Notes: generated by a model not told the origin, from the letters alone. A stretch of DNA of 64,000 nucleotides from Empedobacter falsenii (GCF_013488205.1 NZ_CP040908.1:2023876-2087875); one strand, 5' to 3'; numbered from the stretch's first letter, positions 17,145 through 25,447 are shown. Numbers and translations are program-made.

Positions 17145-17943
17145 TCATTTATAACCATTCTTCTTCAACAATTCTAAATAATTAATCGTGTCAAAATCTA
17201 ATTCTGATTGTTTATGATGTTCGCAATTGTTTACGATTATTGGAAATTGATTCATCGTATCCGCATCAGTCATAAGCGAATATGTAGGTTTTTCATTCAT
17301 ATAAGTTTCCTCAAAAATGGCTATTTTTTTATTCTCATCAATAAGGTAAATCTTAATCTTCCAATCCTCAGAACCCTTCAACTCAAATTCATATTTGTTT
17401 GAATCTACTTTCTTTTGTGATACAATTTTATTTGCAAAAGGTCCTTCCATCGTCCAATTAACTAAAGCCGAGTCATTTATTGCAATTTGATGATTAAGAA
17501 AATCACACGATTTATATACATAATAGTCGTTTTTGTACCTATGAAGTTGAATCCAATTCTTTATCTCCAAAATAGGTTTTTGAGATTGAAATGTAGCACC
17601 TTCCTCTTTCAATTTATTGTAAGAAAAGTTATAAGTATCATCATTCAAATAATTATAATTAAAATAAGAAACCTTCTTATAATCAACACTATTCTTGTTA
17701 TTATCGTTATAAATAGATTGCTTACTACCTAATTTTTTGTCTTAGAAAATAAAAATAGTATCAGATGTTGTGCGTAGAATTTCATTCTCAGTAGTATTTT
17801 TATAACAAGAAAAAATCGTAAATAAAATCGAAGAAAGATAAAATAGTATCAGATGTTGTGCGTAGAATTTCATTCTCAGTAGTATTTTTATAACAAGAAA
17901 AAATCGTAAATAAAATCGAAGAAAGATAAAATACATGTTTCAT
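17145..17943 (-). pseudogene. Broken lipoprotein gene with 88-bp internal tandem duplication
   Basis: The minus strand opens at ATG 17943 with a lipoprotein signal (MKHVFYLSSILFTIFSCYKN, lipobox IFSC). An exact 88-bp duplication then throws the frame. If one copy is removed, the frame runs through ...RTTSDTIFIF, meets a TAA, and continues without further stops as DKKLGSKQSIYNDNN... into the 167-residue open frame 17648-17145. The gene therefore carries two lesions, a frame-shifting duplication (88 is not a multiple of 3) and one nonsense codon that a single change (CAA to TAA) could produce. The downstream part has no known domain. An internal ATG at 17648 could still give a fragment without signal peptide. 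An assembly error is the main alternative for the duplication. Confidence 0.65.
17752..17927. repeat. Exact 88-bp tandem duplication
   Basis: Unit 1 covers 17752-17839 and unit 2 covers 17840-17927. The match carries on a few bases further (to about 17933). The two units look identical, so the event is recent or artefactual. It lies in the signal-peptide region of a lipoprotein gene. Confidence 0.9.
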
Positions 17944-18126
17944 TGACGCATTTTTTAAGGTTGTAGATGTTTAAAAAAGTATTCATAAGATTTAGTCAAT
18001 ACTCTTTCATTTACACTAATTTAAAGAAAAAAACAATATAAATAGCGATGACTAAATATTTCTACTTTTTCTATTGTACTTTAAATCCCATATTTTATTA
18101 ATATAATGTAAATGTTTACGCAGTTT

Positions 18127-18645
18127 TTATTTGAACTGGGATATTCTGTATTTTACTTCTTCATTGGAATGATAATTTTCTTTATGTTTTTTTCCTATAT
18201 TAAAACTTTCTTCATCGAAACAACTAACAATTGCTTCAATCAATGCTTTTCCATAAGTATGTTTTCTATAGCTATCAATAACATGAAAACCCGCAAATGT
18301 AATTTCAAAAATAAAATCTAAGTCATCTCCCTTTAAAGCAGACATATAAGAACTAATAAAATCAGCATATACTTTTAGTTCTTCAATATGAATTTGATAA
18401 AGTTCTTTTGGGAAAATTCTTTCATCTACATTCCAATCTATATTTGAAGTATAAGAAGAAAAATCTTTATTTACTTCATTTTTATAATTTTCTAATTCAT
18501 AAATATTAAGCTCAATGAATCCATATCTGTCATGCCCCATCCATTTTTGCATTCCGTGACGCTTTTTTAAATCCCAATTAATAATTTCGTCATTTATTGA
18601 GAATAATCTTCTAGAATTATAAATCTGTCTGTTAATTCTTTCCAT
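18127..18645 (-). CDS. Cytoplasmic protein of unknown function
   Basis: 172 residues with no signal peptide or membrane segment. I do not recognise it. It is acidic and aromatic, with RRLFSINDEIINWDLKKRHGMQKWMGHDRYGFIE near the start and FIFEITFAGFHVIDSYRKHTYGKALIEAIVSCFDEES near the end. Size, composition and position among unrelated small genes resemble immunity proteins of polymorphic toxin systems. No toxin gene lies in the window, so this is only a possibility. A 180-bp gap on each side holds no recognisable gene. Confidence 0.6.
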   Translation of the reverse strand: MERINRQIYNSRRLFSINDEIINWDLKKRHGMQKWMGHDRYGFIELNIYELENYKNEVNKDFSSYTSNIDWNVDERIFPKELYQIHIEELKVYADFISSYMSALKGDDLDFIFEITFAGFHVIDSYRKHTYGKALIEAIVSCFDEESFNIGKKHKENYHSNEEVKYRISQFK

Positions 18646-18834
18646 TTTGTAGAGTAAGAGTATTGATATAAAATTGAGTACAACGGAAAAAGTATTGACT
18701 AAATACAGGCTTTCAAAAAACTAAAAGTTCAGACCAAGCCAAGCCGATGCTTTTTCAGATTCTCTAAAATAAGAAAAATACTATATAAAAAACAACACTA
18801 CGTAATTAGCTCAATTTTTTCTCTTGTACACATA

Positions 18835-19548
18835 TTAACTGTGATTTTTTATTTCATCCCAACTTTTTAATTTTAGTTGCGTTTCTTCTTCTAAAATTTT
18901 AAAAAATCTACTCATAACCCAAGAATTTGGATAATTACCACAAGTAAATTCATTTATATTCATTCTTTTTCTTAGAAGAACTCTATCCCAAGTTTCAAAA
19001 TTGTTTCCCGAAATTATTTGTGATTTATATGAATTAATAAAAGCCAATATTTTCTTTTCTTCTTCGGTCAAAATTTGCTTTGCCCTTTCTTTAAAAAATA
19101 TAGCACCATCTATATAAGCTCGAATACTCGAAACTCCACGGATACAAAACAATTCAGGTCGTTCGCTTATTGCTTTTATTTGATCAATATCCAAAATCAC
19201 TTTATCCTTCTCAACGATAGTAGAATATTCAATCGGATATGCTTTTTCATACTCAAATAGCAATGAATAAAATTTCAAAAAAAGTTCTTTTTCATCTTCC
19301 ACACCAAAACCTAATGCCCAAGTCCAATTTTCGCTTAACGCAAGTTTAATCGAAGTCTTATTCTCTACAAACTCTCTAAAGCTCGGCATTTTTGCAAAGT
19401 CCTTATTTTCAAAATTTTTCTCCTCAATATTCTTTTCAAAGTTATTCCACATAAAACAATATAAAAGATTAAAATTTCTTTGTCCAATAAACGGATAAGG
19501 GTTATCATATATCTCTTTTAAGAGTTCTATTTCATGAATTGTTCGCAT
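18835..19548 (-). CDS. Protein of unknown function
   Basis: 237 residues from the ATG at 19548 (MRTIHEIELLKEIYDNPYPF). The frame is open 42 bases further up but offers a poorer start. It is soluble and mostly helical, with FIGQRNFNLLYCFMWNNFEK, a Trp-rich ALSENWTWALGFG block, and EFTCGNYPNSWVMSRFFKILEEE at the end. I know no family for it. Like its neighbours it is a single minus-strand gene with AT-rich spacers, and it may belong to a toxin-immunity or other accessory cluster. Confidence 0.6.
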   Translation of the reverse strand: MRTIHEIELLKEIYDNPYPFIGQRNFNLLYCFMWNNFEKNIEEKNFENKDFAKMPSFREFVENKTSIKLALSENWTWALGFGVEDEKELFLKFYSLLFEYEKAYPIEYSTIVEKDKVILDIDQIKAISERPELFCIRGVSSIRAYIDGAIFFKERAKQILTEEEKKILAFINSYKSQIISGNNFETWDRVLLRKRMNINEFTCGNYPNSWVMSRFFKILEEETQLKLKSWDEIKNHS

Positions 19549-19690
19549 AAAATTGTTGTTAAGAGAAAAAGTATTATAAACTACATACAAAATTGTAAAA
19601 TCTCAAAAGCAGCGGCGTGTAAATATTACAAATCTTTCTATTATACCTATAATTCCGCATTTTGCTAAGACAATTTTAGATGCAGCCATT

Positions 19691-20539
19691 TTAATTAGGA
19701 CTTTTTTCTCGTTCTTTTATTCGTTTTTCTTGATATTCATTAATTTTTTTTACAGCATCCATAGTCAAAACAAATAGATTGTCTGTGTTAATATTCCAAA
19801 TACTCATGTAATTTTTTGAAATCACGTTGTGTTGTTTCCAGCCAGTTGCTTTTCCATATAACATTAGCGTACAGATATCTGTTGCAGTAATAAAATCTCC
19901 TGTATCTGGCAAATGAGAATGCATAGTCATTTCAACTTCATCACCTTTTTTGTAATTGATTGGAATTATATTTTTGTGAAGAGCTTTAGCTGATTTTAAG
20001 TTGTTTTTTTTGTCAAATGTTAAAAGATAATCATTACCAAAGATAATAACACCATTCACTGAAGGTCCAGTTAATACGTATACTTTATTTTCTTTTTTAT
20101 CAATCAATGGTATTAAATTCAAATTTGTATTTTGATAAGTTTTGAAAATCGTATCATTTTGAATGATATTTAATGCTTTATTTCTAAGCAAATAAATTTC
20201 ACTTTCTCCTTGTGTTAAATATCTTTCAGTTAAATCAATATTTGCTTTTTCTAAATTAAAAGTATCATCAAATTTGATTGTTCCAATAATTTTTGGAGTT
20301 TCAGATTTTGAGAAAAAAACGTTAATATTTTCATCATTTTGAGTATAGGAAAAATAACCACCTATATTATCTCTATTTTGATACTTAGACAAAAATAAAT
20401 CAGTTCCATGCCATGATGACATTTCCGATTTATAAAGTCGCTTTCCCTCTTCAATAATAGGTTTAGTTAATTTTTCAGTATTTTGACTATACGTTTTTAT
20501 ACAAATTAATAGTGACAAAAAATAGATAACTCGTTTCAT
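19691..20539 (-). CDS. Exported protein with a JAMM-like HSH...TATD motif
   Basis: 282 residues with a signal peptide (MKRVIYFLSLLICIKTYSQN, cut near TYSQ). The N-terminal half is an unknown beta-rich region. The C-terminal half contains VIIFGNDYLLTFDKK and then MHSHLPDTGDFITATDI (206-222). H207, H209, T218 and D221 recall the JAMM/Mov34 zinc site, His-x-His-x7-Ser-x2-Asp, but with one extra residue before the Ser/Thr. A matching upstream Glu is not obvious. A zinc hydrolase or a related inactive fold is possible. The protein resembles Bacteroidota hypothetical proteins I cannot name. It is transcribed alone. Confidence 0.65.
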   Translation of the reverse strand: MKRVIYFLSLLICIKTYSQNTEKLTKPIIEEGKRLYKSEMSSWHGTDLFLSKYQNRDNIGGYFSYTQNDENINVFFSKSETPKIIGTIKFDDTFNLEKANIDLTERYLTQGESEIYLLRNKALNIIQNDTIFKTYQNTNLNLIPLIDKKENKVYVLTGPSVNGVIIFGNDYLLTFDKKNNLKSAKALHKNIIPINYKKGDEVEMTMHSHLPDTGDFITATDICTLMLYGKATGWKQHNVISKNYMSIWNINTDNLFVLTMDAVKKINEYQEKRIKEREKSPN

Positions 20540-20767
20540 TCGTGCGGTTGTTTTATGTTGTAACTAATGTTGTTTTTACGAAGTAAAATATAGTATAGTT
20601 TCGTGAAATATCCCTATGTCTACATTTCGTAAAATGTAAAACTAATTTACAAAAAAATCACAATCAAACCCTTTGTTGTGAAATTAAAATATCCCAAATT
20701 TCCTCCCACTTTCATTCGTGTTTTCTTCGACCGTTCTTCGACGAGAATGCCGTTTTTCCGAAGATTT

Positions 20768-20800
20768 GTCGAACAATGGTCGAATGATGGTCGAACAAGC
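20768..20800 (+). repeat. Three 11-bp direct repeats (GTCGAANNATG type)
   Basis: GTCGAACAATG, GTCGAATGATG, GTCGAACAAGC follow each other without spacers. The array lies in the 480-bp non-coding stretch before DUF6266 gene 1, about 100 bp from a second array of period 10. Confidence 0.75.
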
Positions 20801-20901
20801 TAAAAATCGACCAAAAACACGAATCTTATCTACCTATGATGAATAGAGGTTTAGCGAGGTTTTTATTTTGCTACAATACTATTATTGAATAAAAAGCAAC
20901 C

Positions 20902-20951
20902 GGACAAAAGTGGACAAATGTGGACAGAAGCGGACAAATGTGGACACAAAA
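20902..20951 (+). repeat. Five 10-bp direct repeats (GGACAAATGT type)
   Basis: GGACAAAAGT, GGACAAATGT, GGACAGAAGC, GGACAAATGT, GGACACAAAA. The period of one helical turn puts all units on the same DNA face. The array ends 8 bp before the -33 element of the DUF6266 promoter, where an activator array could sit. Confidence 0.8.
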
Positions 20952-20958
20952 TGGCGTT

Positions 20959-20992
20959 TTTGTAAATCGTGTTGTTTCTGTTGCTAACTTTA
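20959..20992 (+). promoter_or_regulatory. Promoter of DUF6266 gene 1
   Basis: TTTG (20959-20962), a 22-base spacer, and TAACTTTA (20985-20992), one mismatch from TAnnTTTG. The ATG at 21021 follows after 28 bases. Confidence 0.55.
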
Positions 20993-21020
20993 TGAATATT
21001 AACAATAAAAACTTGCAATT

Positions 21021-21662
21021 ATGGCAGAAATTAAAAAAGGAATCCTTGGTGGATTCTCAGGAAAAGTGGGAACTGTAGTAGGCGTTAATTGGCGTGGCAA
21101 AGACATTATTCGCAGTTTACCAAAAAAATCGAAAAAGCGACCTACTGATTTGCAATTGATGCAGCAGATCAAATTCAAGAAAGTGATTGGTTTCTTGCAA
21201 CCAATTCGTCCAGTTCTTAATCTGTATTTTGGGAATAGAGTTGGGTTAAAATCGCGCTACAACATTGCGACGTCTTATACGCTGAGCAATGCATTGGACA
21301 TGGTGAATGATTTGCCTGTTATTGTGTTGGAGCGTGTGTTGGTATCAAAAGGTGATCTGGTTGGCTTTTTGCAACCTACGATAGATACGGCTGGTGGGGA
21401 TACTTTCCAAATGAATTGGGAAGATAATTCTGGGCAAGGCAATGCGCAGCCTTCGGATCTTGTGAATGTTATTTGCTATTGTGAAGAACTAAATTCGTTT
21501 GAAGTATTTCAAAATATTGAGAATCGTAATTCTATGATTATAGATATTGCTTTACCAACCTATTACAATGGCAAAAAGGTTAACTTTTGGGCGTTTCTGA
21601 ATAGTGAAACAAAGGCGATGGCGAGTACCAGTATCTACCTTGGCGAGCATACAGTTGTATAA
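21021..21662 (+). CDS. DUF6266 family protein, copy 1
   Basis: 213 residues with no signal peptide. The N-terminal signature is GILGGFSGKVGTVVGVNWRG followed by the basic segment IIRSLPKKSKKRPTD and QLMQQIKFKKVIGFLQPI, typical of DUF6266, a very common Bacteroidota family of unknown function. The C-terminal half (about 105-213) looks like a beta-sandwich (FQMNWEDNSGQGNAQPSDLVNV, STSIYLGEHTVV). A second member lies at 56155-56802. GC content and codon use look higher than in neighbouring genes, which hints at acquisition. It is preceded by short phased repeats and followed by an interspersed repeat. No partner gene is adjacent. Confidence 0.88.
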   Translation: MAEIKKGILGGFSGKVGTVVGVNWRGKDIIRSLPKKSKKRPTDLQLMQQIKFKKVIGFLQPIRPVLNLYFGNRVGLKSRYNIATSYTLSNALDMVNDLPVIVLERVLVSKGDLVGFLQPTIDTAGGDTFQMNWEDNSGQGNAQPSDLVNVICYCEELNSFEVFQNIENRNSMIIDIALPTYYNGKKVNFWAFLNSETKAMASTSIYLGEHTVV

Positions 21663-21966
21663 GGATAGTCATGAAATGCAGTTTGTTGATTGGAGTGATT
21701 TTTCGGTACAATACTTTAATTAACGACGTAGAAGAATGAAGAAAAATTGTATCGAAAATAGAATTTTATCTTCTAAAACCTTATTCTCGATACAAAATTC
21801 TAAAAGAATTTCACTCGAATTGACGGTTTAATTGCTAAAATTATCAAAATGCACAACGGATAACGTTAAAAATATTTTAGCCCGTATGATTTTTAAAATC
21901 TTTAATGATACAAATTACCTCAACATTAAAATCATCTTCGTATCTTCACATTTCAAACAACAAATA
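21663..21966 (+). other. Spacer between DUF6266 and the FAH operon
   Basis: About 300 bp without a gene. It holds one inverted copy of the interspersed repeat described separately. The open frame upstream of the FAH start is poor in coding character and crosses this repeat. No hairpin with a T-run is evident. Confidence 0.5.
21774..21828 (-). repeat. Interspersed repeat copy A (TTCGAGTGAA...TATCGAG family)
   Basis: The minus strand reads AAACCGTCAATTCGAGTGAA, then an ATTCT-AGAAT dyad, then TTTTGTATCGAGAATAAGG. Three further copies lie at 53726, 57756 and 61463. Each has a weak internal dyad built from CGAGTGAAATTCT and its partner AGAATTTTGTATCGAG. Confidence 0.75.
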
Positions 21967-22935
21967 ATGAAATTCGTTACTTTCTTAGAAAATCAGCAAG
22001 AAAAAGTAGGTCTTGTTTGGCAAGATGCTATCTATGATTTGACAAAAATTAATCACAACTTACCTTCTACTCTAATCGAAATCTTAGCAGATGACGAGTT
22101 TTCACTATTAATCTGTCAACAGATTACACACGAAATTTCACGTGGTGAATATAAAAATACGGTGGTAAAAGAACCACAAATTTTAGCACCAATACCTCAT
22201 CCAGCAAGTTTTAGAGATGCGTATGCATTTCGACAACATGTAGAAACTTCTCGCTTAAACAGAGGTTTGGATATGATTCCTGAGTTTGATCAATTTCCTG
22301 TATTTTATTTTTCTAATCATCAAGCTATTCAAGGTCTAGGAAAAGTTTATGCAATGGAAAAACATTTCGATCGAATGGATTTTGAACTTGAGGTGGCTAT
22401 TGTCATCAAAAAAGAAGGCATCAATATCAAAGCAGAAAATGCGGACGAATATATTGGTGGTTTTATGGTTTTAAATGATTTGAGTGCACGTGCATTACAA
22501 ATGGAAGAAATGAAACTGAATCTTGGTCCAGCAAAAGGAAAAGACTTTGCTTCTATGTTTGGTCCATATCTAGTCACTCCAACCGAAATCGAAAAATATA
22601 AAGTTGAGCCTAAAGAAGGACATATTGGAAATTGCTATGATTTAGAAATGTCTTGTTCTGTTAATAATATCGAAGTTTCTCGTGGAAATTTCAAAGATAT
22701 GCATTGGACTTTCGCGGAAATTATTGAACGTATTTCGTACGGTGTAAAACTTTATCCTGGCGATATTATAGGATCTGGAACTGTTGGTACAGGTTGTTTT
22801 CTTGAATTGAATGGCACTGGGAAACGTCAGAATCCAGCTTATCAAGAACAATGGTTACAACCAAATGATACCATCGAAATGTCTGTTACAGGATTAGGAA
22901 AATTAGTAAATTCTGTTCATCTTTATACCCAATAA
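21967..22935 (+). CDS. Fumarylacetoacetate hydrolase family protein
   Basis: 322 residues from ATG 21967. An earlier in-frame start would add 45 poorly coding residues. The FAH fold is shown by FRDAYAFRQHVETSR, the metal-binding Glu in DFELEVAIVIKKEG, GGFMVLNDLSARALQ, LGPAKGKDFASMFGPYLVT and YPGDIIGSGTVGTGCFLELN. Family enzymes cleave C-C bonds or hydrate acyl-pyruvates in catabolism of aromatic amino acids and related rings. It leads an operon with a flavin reductase (9-bp gap) and an NAD(P)-binding protein (3-bp gap), consistent with a catabolic unit. The specific substrate is not readable. Confidence 0.88.
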   Translation: MKFVTFLENQQEKVGLVWQDAIYDLTKINHNLPSTLIEILADDEFSLLICQQITHEISRGEYKNTVVKEPQILAPIPHPASFRDAYAFRQHVETSRLNRGLDMIPEFDQFPVFYFSNHQAIQGLGKVYAMEKHFDRMDFELEVAIVIKKEGINIKAENADEYIGGFMVLNDLSARALQMEEMKLNLGPAKGKDFASMFGPYLVTPTEIEKYKVEPKEGHIGNCYDLEMSCSVNNIEVSRGNFKDMHWTFAEIIERISYGVKLYPGDIIGSGTVGTGCFLELNGTGKRQNPAYQEQWLQPNDTIEMSVTGLGKLVNSVHLYTQ

Positions 22936-22944
22936 ACTCAACTT

Positions 22945-23823
22945 ATGCAACATACAAAATCTTTTGAGCCAAATACAAGTCAATTTGATGACATTTTCAA
23001 ACACGCCATTTCTCCACGCCCTATTTGCTTTGCAAGTACGGTAGATAAAGATGGGAATGTGAATTTGAGTCCATTTTCATTCTTCAATATGATGGGACAA
23101 AATCCACCTATTTGCGTGTTTTCACCACTTCGAAAAATGAGAGATGGATCGACAAAACATACATTAGAAAACATTTGGGAACACCCAGAATGTGTGATTA
23201 ATATTGTCAATTATAACATGGTTCAGCAACAATCGTTAGCAAGTGTGGAATATCCAAAAGGTGTAAATGAATTTGTAAAAGCTGGCTTTACAGAATTACC
23301 TTCAGAGTTGGTAAAACCGCCTCGTGTAGCAGAATCTCCGATTCAGTTTGAATGTAAAGTGCGTGAAGTAATTTCTGTTACAGATCAACCAGGTGCAGCT
23401 AATTTGGTGATTGCTGAAATTGTGCGCATGCATGTGCAAGAGGATTTATTGGATGAAAATGATAAAGTTTCGCCTTATGATTTGGATTTAGTTGCTCGCA
23501 TGGGAGGCGATTATTATTGCCGAGTTATTCCAGAATCTATCTTCGAAGTCGAAAAACCTACGCGTACAATTGGTTTGGGAATAGATCAACTTCCAGATGA
23601 AGTAAAGCATTCTAATTATTTAACTAGTAACAATTTAGGTCAATTAGGAAATGTGGAAAAATTACCAACTAATGAAATGATTCGTAATTTCAAAGAGCAA
23701 TTGACAGAACGATTAGATATTCAGAAATTTAAATCTGCAGAAGTACGTCATCAAGTTGCAGCAAAACTTTTGGAACAAGGTGATGTAAATGGTGCGTGGT
23801 ATTGGTTGTTAATGAAAATTTAG
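22945..23823 (+). CDS. Flavin reductase family protein (FMN-binding split barrel)
   Basis: 292 residues. The first 190 residues form the flavin reductase-like domain, with ISPRPICFASTVDKDGNVNL, SPFSFFNMMGQNPPICVFSP and VINIVNYNMVQQQSLAS. A roughly 100-residue helical tail (PTRTIGLGIDQLPDEVKHSN through GAWYWLLMKI) follows. Members bind FMN and either reduce flavin for a partner monooxygenase or act as oxidoreductases. This long form with the tail is common in Bacteroidota beside FAH-family genes. It is the second gene of the operon, 9 bp after the FAH gene. Confidence 0.87.
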   Translation: MQHTKSFEPNTSQFDDIFKHAISPRPICFASTVDKDGNVNLSPFSFFNMMGQNPPICVFSPLRKMRDGSTKHTLENIWEHPECVINIVNYNMVQQQSLASVEYPKGVNEFVKAGFTELPSELVKPPRVAESPIQFECKVREVISVTDQPGAANLVIAEIVRMHVQEDLLDENDKVSPYDLDLVARMGGDYYCRVIPESIFEVEKPTRTIGLGIDQLPDEVKHSNYLTSNNLGQLGNVEKLPTNEMIRNFKEQLTERLDIQKFKSAEVRHQVAAKLLEQGDVNGAWYWLLMKI

Positions 23824-23826
23824 ACA

Positions 23827-24507
23827 ATGAGTAAAACTGCATTGGTTTTAGGAAGCTCAGGTTTAATTGGTTCTCTTCTCTTAAAAAAGTTATTCAATCA
23901 TCCTGATTATTCTACTATTGTCACAATTGTTCGAAAACCTCAACAAATCAATGATCCAAATTTAATTGAAATCGTAACTGATTTCAATTCAGAAATTAAT
24001 TTAGATGAAATTGAGCAAATAGATTCTATTTTTTCGTGCTTGGGAACAACTCGAAAAAAGACGCCTGATTTAGATGCTTATCATAAAATTGAAGTCGATA
24101 TTCCGAATCAATTTGCAAAGCTTGGGAATCAAAAAGGATTAACTAAGTTTCATTATATTTCGGCAGTTGGTGCAAATGCGAACTCGTCTAATTTTTATTT
24201 AAAAATGAAAGGCGAAGCCGAAAAAACTTTGCAAAAGAATACTATCAAACAATTATTCTTATATCGTCCATCTTTGTTAATTGGTAATCGAGCGGAATAT
24301 CGTTTGGCTGAGAATATAAGTGCAAAAGTTTTTCCTTTAATTAATTTCTTTTTGCGAGGAAGCCTATCTAAATATAAATCAATTGAAGCTGAAAAAGTTG
24401 CACAATCACTTATTGAAAATGATTTGCATTCAACATCAAATAAAGTTTCAATTTTACATTACAACGAAATAATTAATTCAATAAATACAACACAAAGATC
24501 ATATTAG
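23827..24507 (+). CDS. NAD(P)-binding Rossmann-fold protein (atypical SDR)
   Basis: 226 residues. The Rossmann glycine motif is TALVLGSSGLIGSLLLKKL at the N-terminus. IDSIFSCLGTTRKKTPD follows, with YISAVGANANSSNFYLKMKG carrying the Tyr-x3-Lys pair and LYRPSLLIGNR after it. This layout matches the HTATIP2/oxidoreductase-like atypical SDR group. The reaction is unknown. It is the third gene of the FAH operon, 3 bp after the flavin reductase gene. Its last residues overlap the open frame of the YqaE-like sequence. Confidence 0.83.
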   Translation: MSKTALVLGSSGLIGSLLLKKLFNHPDYSTIVTIVRKPQQINDPNLIEIVTDFNSEINLDEIEQIDSIFSCLGTTRKKTPDLDAYHKIEVDIPNQFAKLGNQKGLTKFHYISAVGANANSSNFYLKMKGEAEKTLQKNTIKQLFLYRPSLLIGNRAEYRLAENISAKVFPLINFFLRGSLSKYKSIEAEKVAQSLIENDLHSTSNKVSILHYNEIINSINTTQRSY

Positions 24508-24677
24508 CCGTACTCCTACCTTGGTTATCATTCATTTTAAGAGGAAAAATAATACAAGGCGTTATTTGCTTAATCTTACAAATCACCTTAATTGGATGGT
24601 TGCCCGCAGCAATTTGGGCTGTTGCGTCACTTTTGGACGGAAGAAACAAAGCAAGGATAAAAGAATTGAATAGATGA
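24477..24677 (+). pseudogene. YqaE/Pmp3-like membrane peptide frame without a start codon
   Basis: After a TAA the frame reads FNKYNTKIILAVLLPWLSFI and then GKIIQGVICLILQITLIGWL, ending DGRNKARIKELNR and TGA. Two hydrophobic helices and GWLPAAIWAV match the YqaE/Pmp3 (UPF0057) family, whose consensus there is close to GWIPGIIHA. No ATG, GTG or TTG precedes the conserved part in frame. The end overlaps the next gene as ATGA, the usual sign of translational coupling. Either the start codon was lost by a point change (for example at one of the ATA/ATC codons 24498-24503) or a rare start is used. About 60 residues. Confidence 0.5.
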
Positions 24678-25234
24678 TAAATCAATATAAAATAGCAAAA
24701 GATAACATTAACTTGTACGTCACTTTAGAAATTAATCCTTCTAAAAGGAGAAAATTCTTTTTGTTCTTTTGCATTTTATTGATGATTTCAATTCCGATTA
24801 GTTTAATCACAATAATTGATTCGGATCCACAAAATTTCATTGTTCCAATTTCTATAATCAGCTTCCTTATTTTCTATTTTATTATTCGATATTTTCTGTG
24901 GAATATTTATGGAAAAGAGAATATTATTATAAATAATAAAACAATTAGTTATAATCGAGATTTTGGTTTATATCAAACAAAATATTCTTCTATGAAGTAT
25001 TCAAAATTAGATTTTGCAATTCAGAAAATTAAAAATGAAAATGATTTAGATGTTGGAGATTTAGTTTTCATTGATTATTTAGAAGATTCTCAATTACCAG
25101 AAGTTATTTTTCAGACTTCGATATTAATACCAATTAAAGATTTAAAGAAAATTCAACAAGAAATTGAATTGCATTTGTTTGATATTGACAAAGATAAATT
25201 AGCAGGGAATTATATTGTTTTCTCGCAGAATTGA
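24674..25234 (+). CDS. Two-helix membrane protein of unknown function
   Basis: 186 residues. Two transmembrane helices sit near residues 27-48 and 54-74, with no signal peptide. The C-terminal cytoplasmic part has IIINNKTISYNRDFGLYQTK and EVIFQTSILIPIKDLKKI, a pattern like bacterial PH-type membrane proteins; this fold suggestion is weak. The ATG overlaps the stop of the YqaE-like frame, so it belongs to the same transcript as the FAH operon. A good terminator follows. Confidence 0.68.
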   Translation: MINQYKIAKDNINLYVTLEINPSKRRKFFLFFCILLMISIPISLITIIDSDPQNFIVPISIISFLIFYFIIRYFLWNIYGKENIIINNKTISYNRDFGLYQTKYSSMKYSKLDFAIQKIKNENDLDVGDLVFIDYLEDSQLPEVIFQTSILIPIKDLKKIQQEIELHLFDIDKDKLAGNYIVFSQN

Positions 25235-25247
25235 AATAATTTTTAAT

Positions 25248-25276
25248 AAAAAGACAACTAATTAAGTTGTCTTTTT
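25248..25276 (+). terminator. Bidirectional terminator
   Basis: AAAAAGACAACT (25248-25259) pairs with AGTTGTCTTTTT (25265-25276) around AATTA. It ends the FAH operon and the small minus-strand gene. Confidence 0.85.
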
Positions 25277-25279
25277 GCG

Positions 25280-25447
25280 TTATTTACGTTCATAATAATT
25301 TAAGACTTTATCTTCTTTTCCATCATTATTTTTATCACGATATTCTATCAGCTCCAGCGTATTTTCATCTACTTTTTGATATTTGTACACAGTTGTTATT
25401 CTTGTACCATTAGTTAAACTAAATTCGTTATTACTTTCATTTACCAT
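25280..25447 (-). CDS. Small 55-residue protein with EF-hand-like loop
   Basis: The minus strand reads MVNESNNEFSLTNGTRITTV, then KYQKVDENTLELIEYRDKNNDGKEDKVLNYYERK and a stop. DKNNDGKED has the spacing of a calcium-binding loop (D-x-N-x-D-G-x-x-D). The frame is clean, begins at ATG, and ends next to a terminator that also fits this direction. There is no signal peptide, so it may be the conserved C-terminal piece of a longer exported protein. No family is known to me. Confidence 0.5.
   Translation of the reverse strand: MVNESNNEFSLTNGTRITTVYKYQKVDENTLELIEYRDKNNDGKEDKVLNYYERK

Noticed and set aside
18646-18834. Integron attC-like site between the unknown genes
   Set aside because: A few repeated AAGCC-like bases, but no paired core sites or integrase. 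The spacer is ordinary AT-rich DNA.
20902-20951. Short direct repeats considered as a CRISPR array
   Set aside because: Units of 10 bp with no spacers between them and no cas genes in the window. The same applies to the array at 54962.
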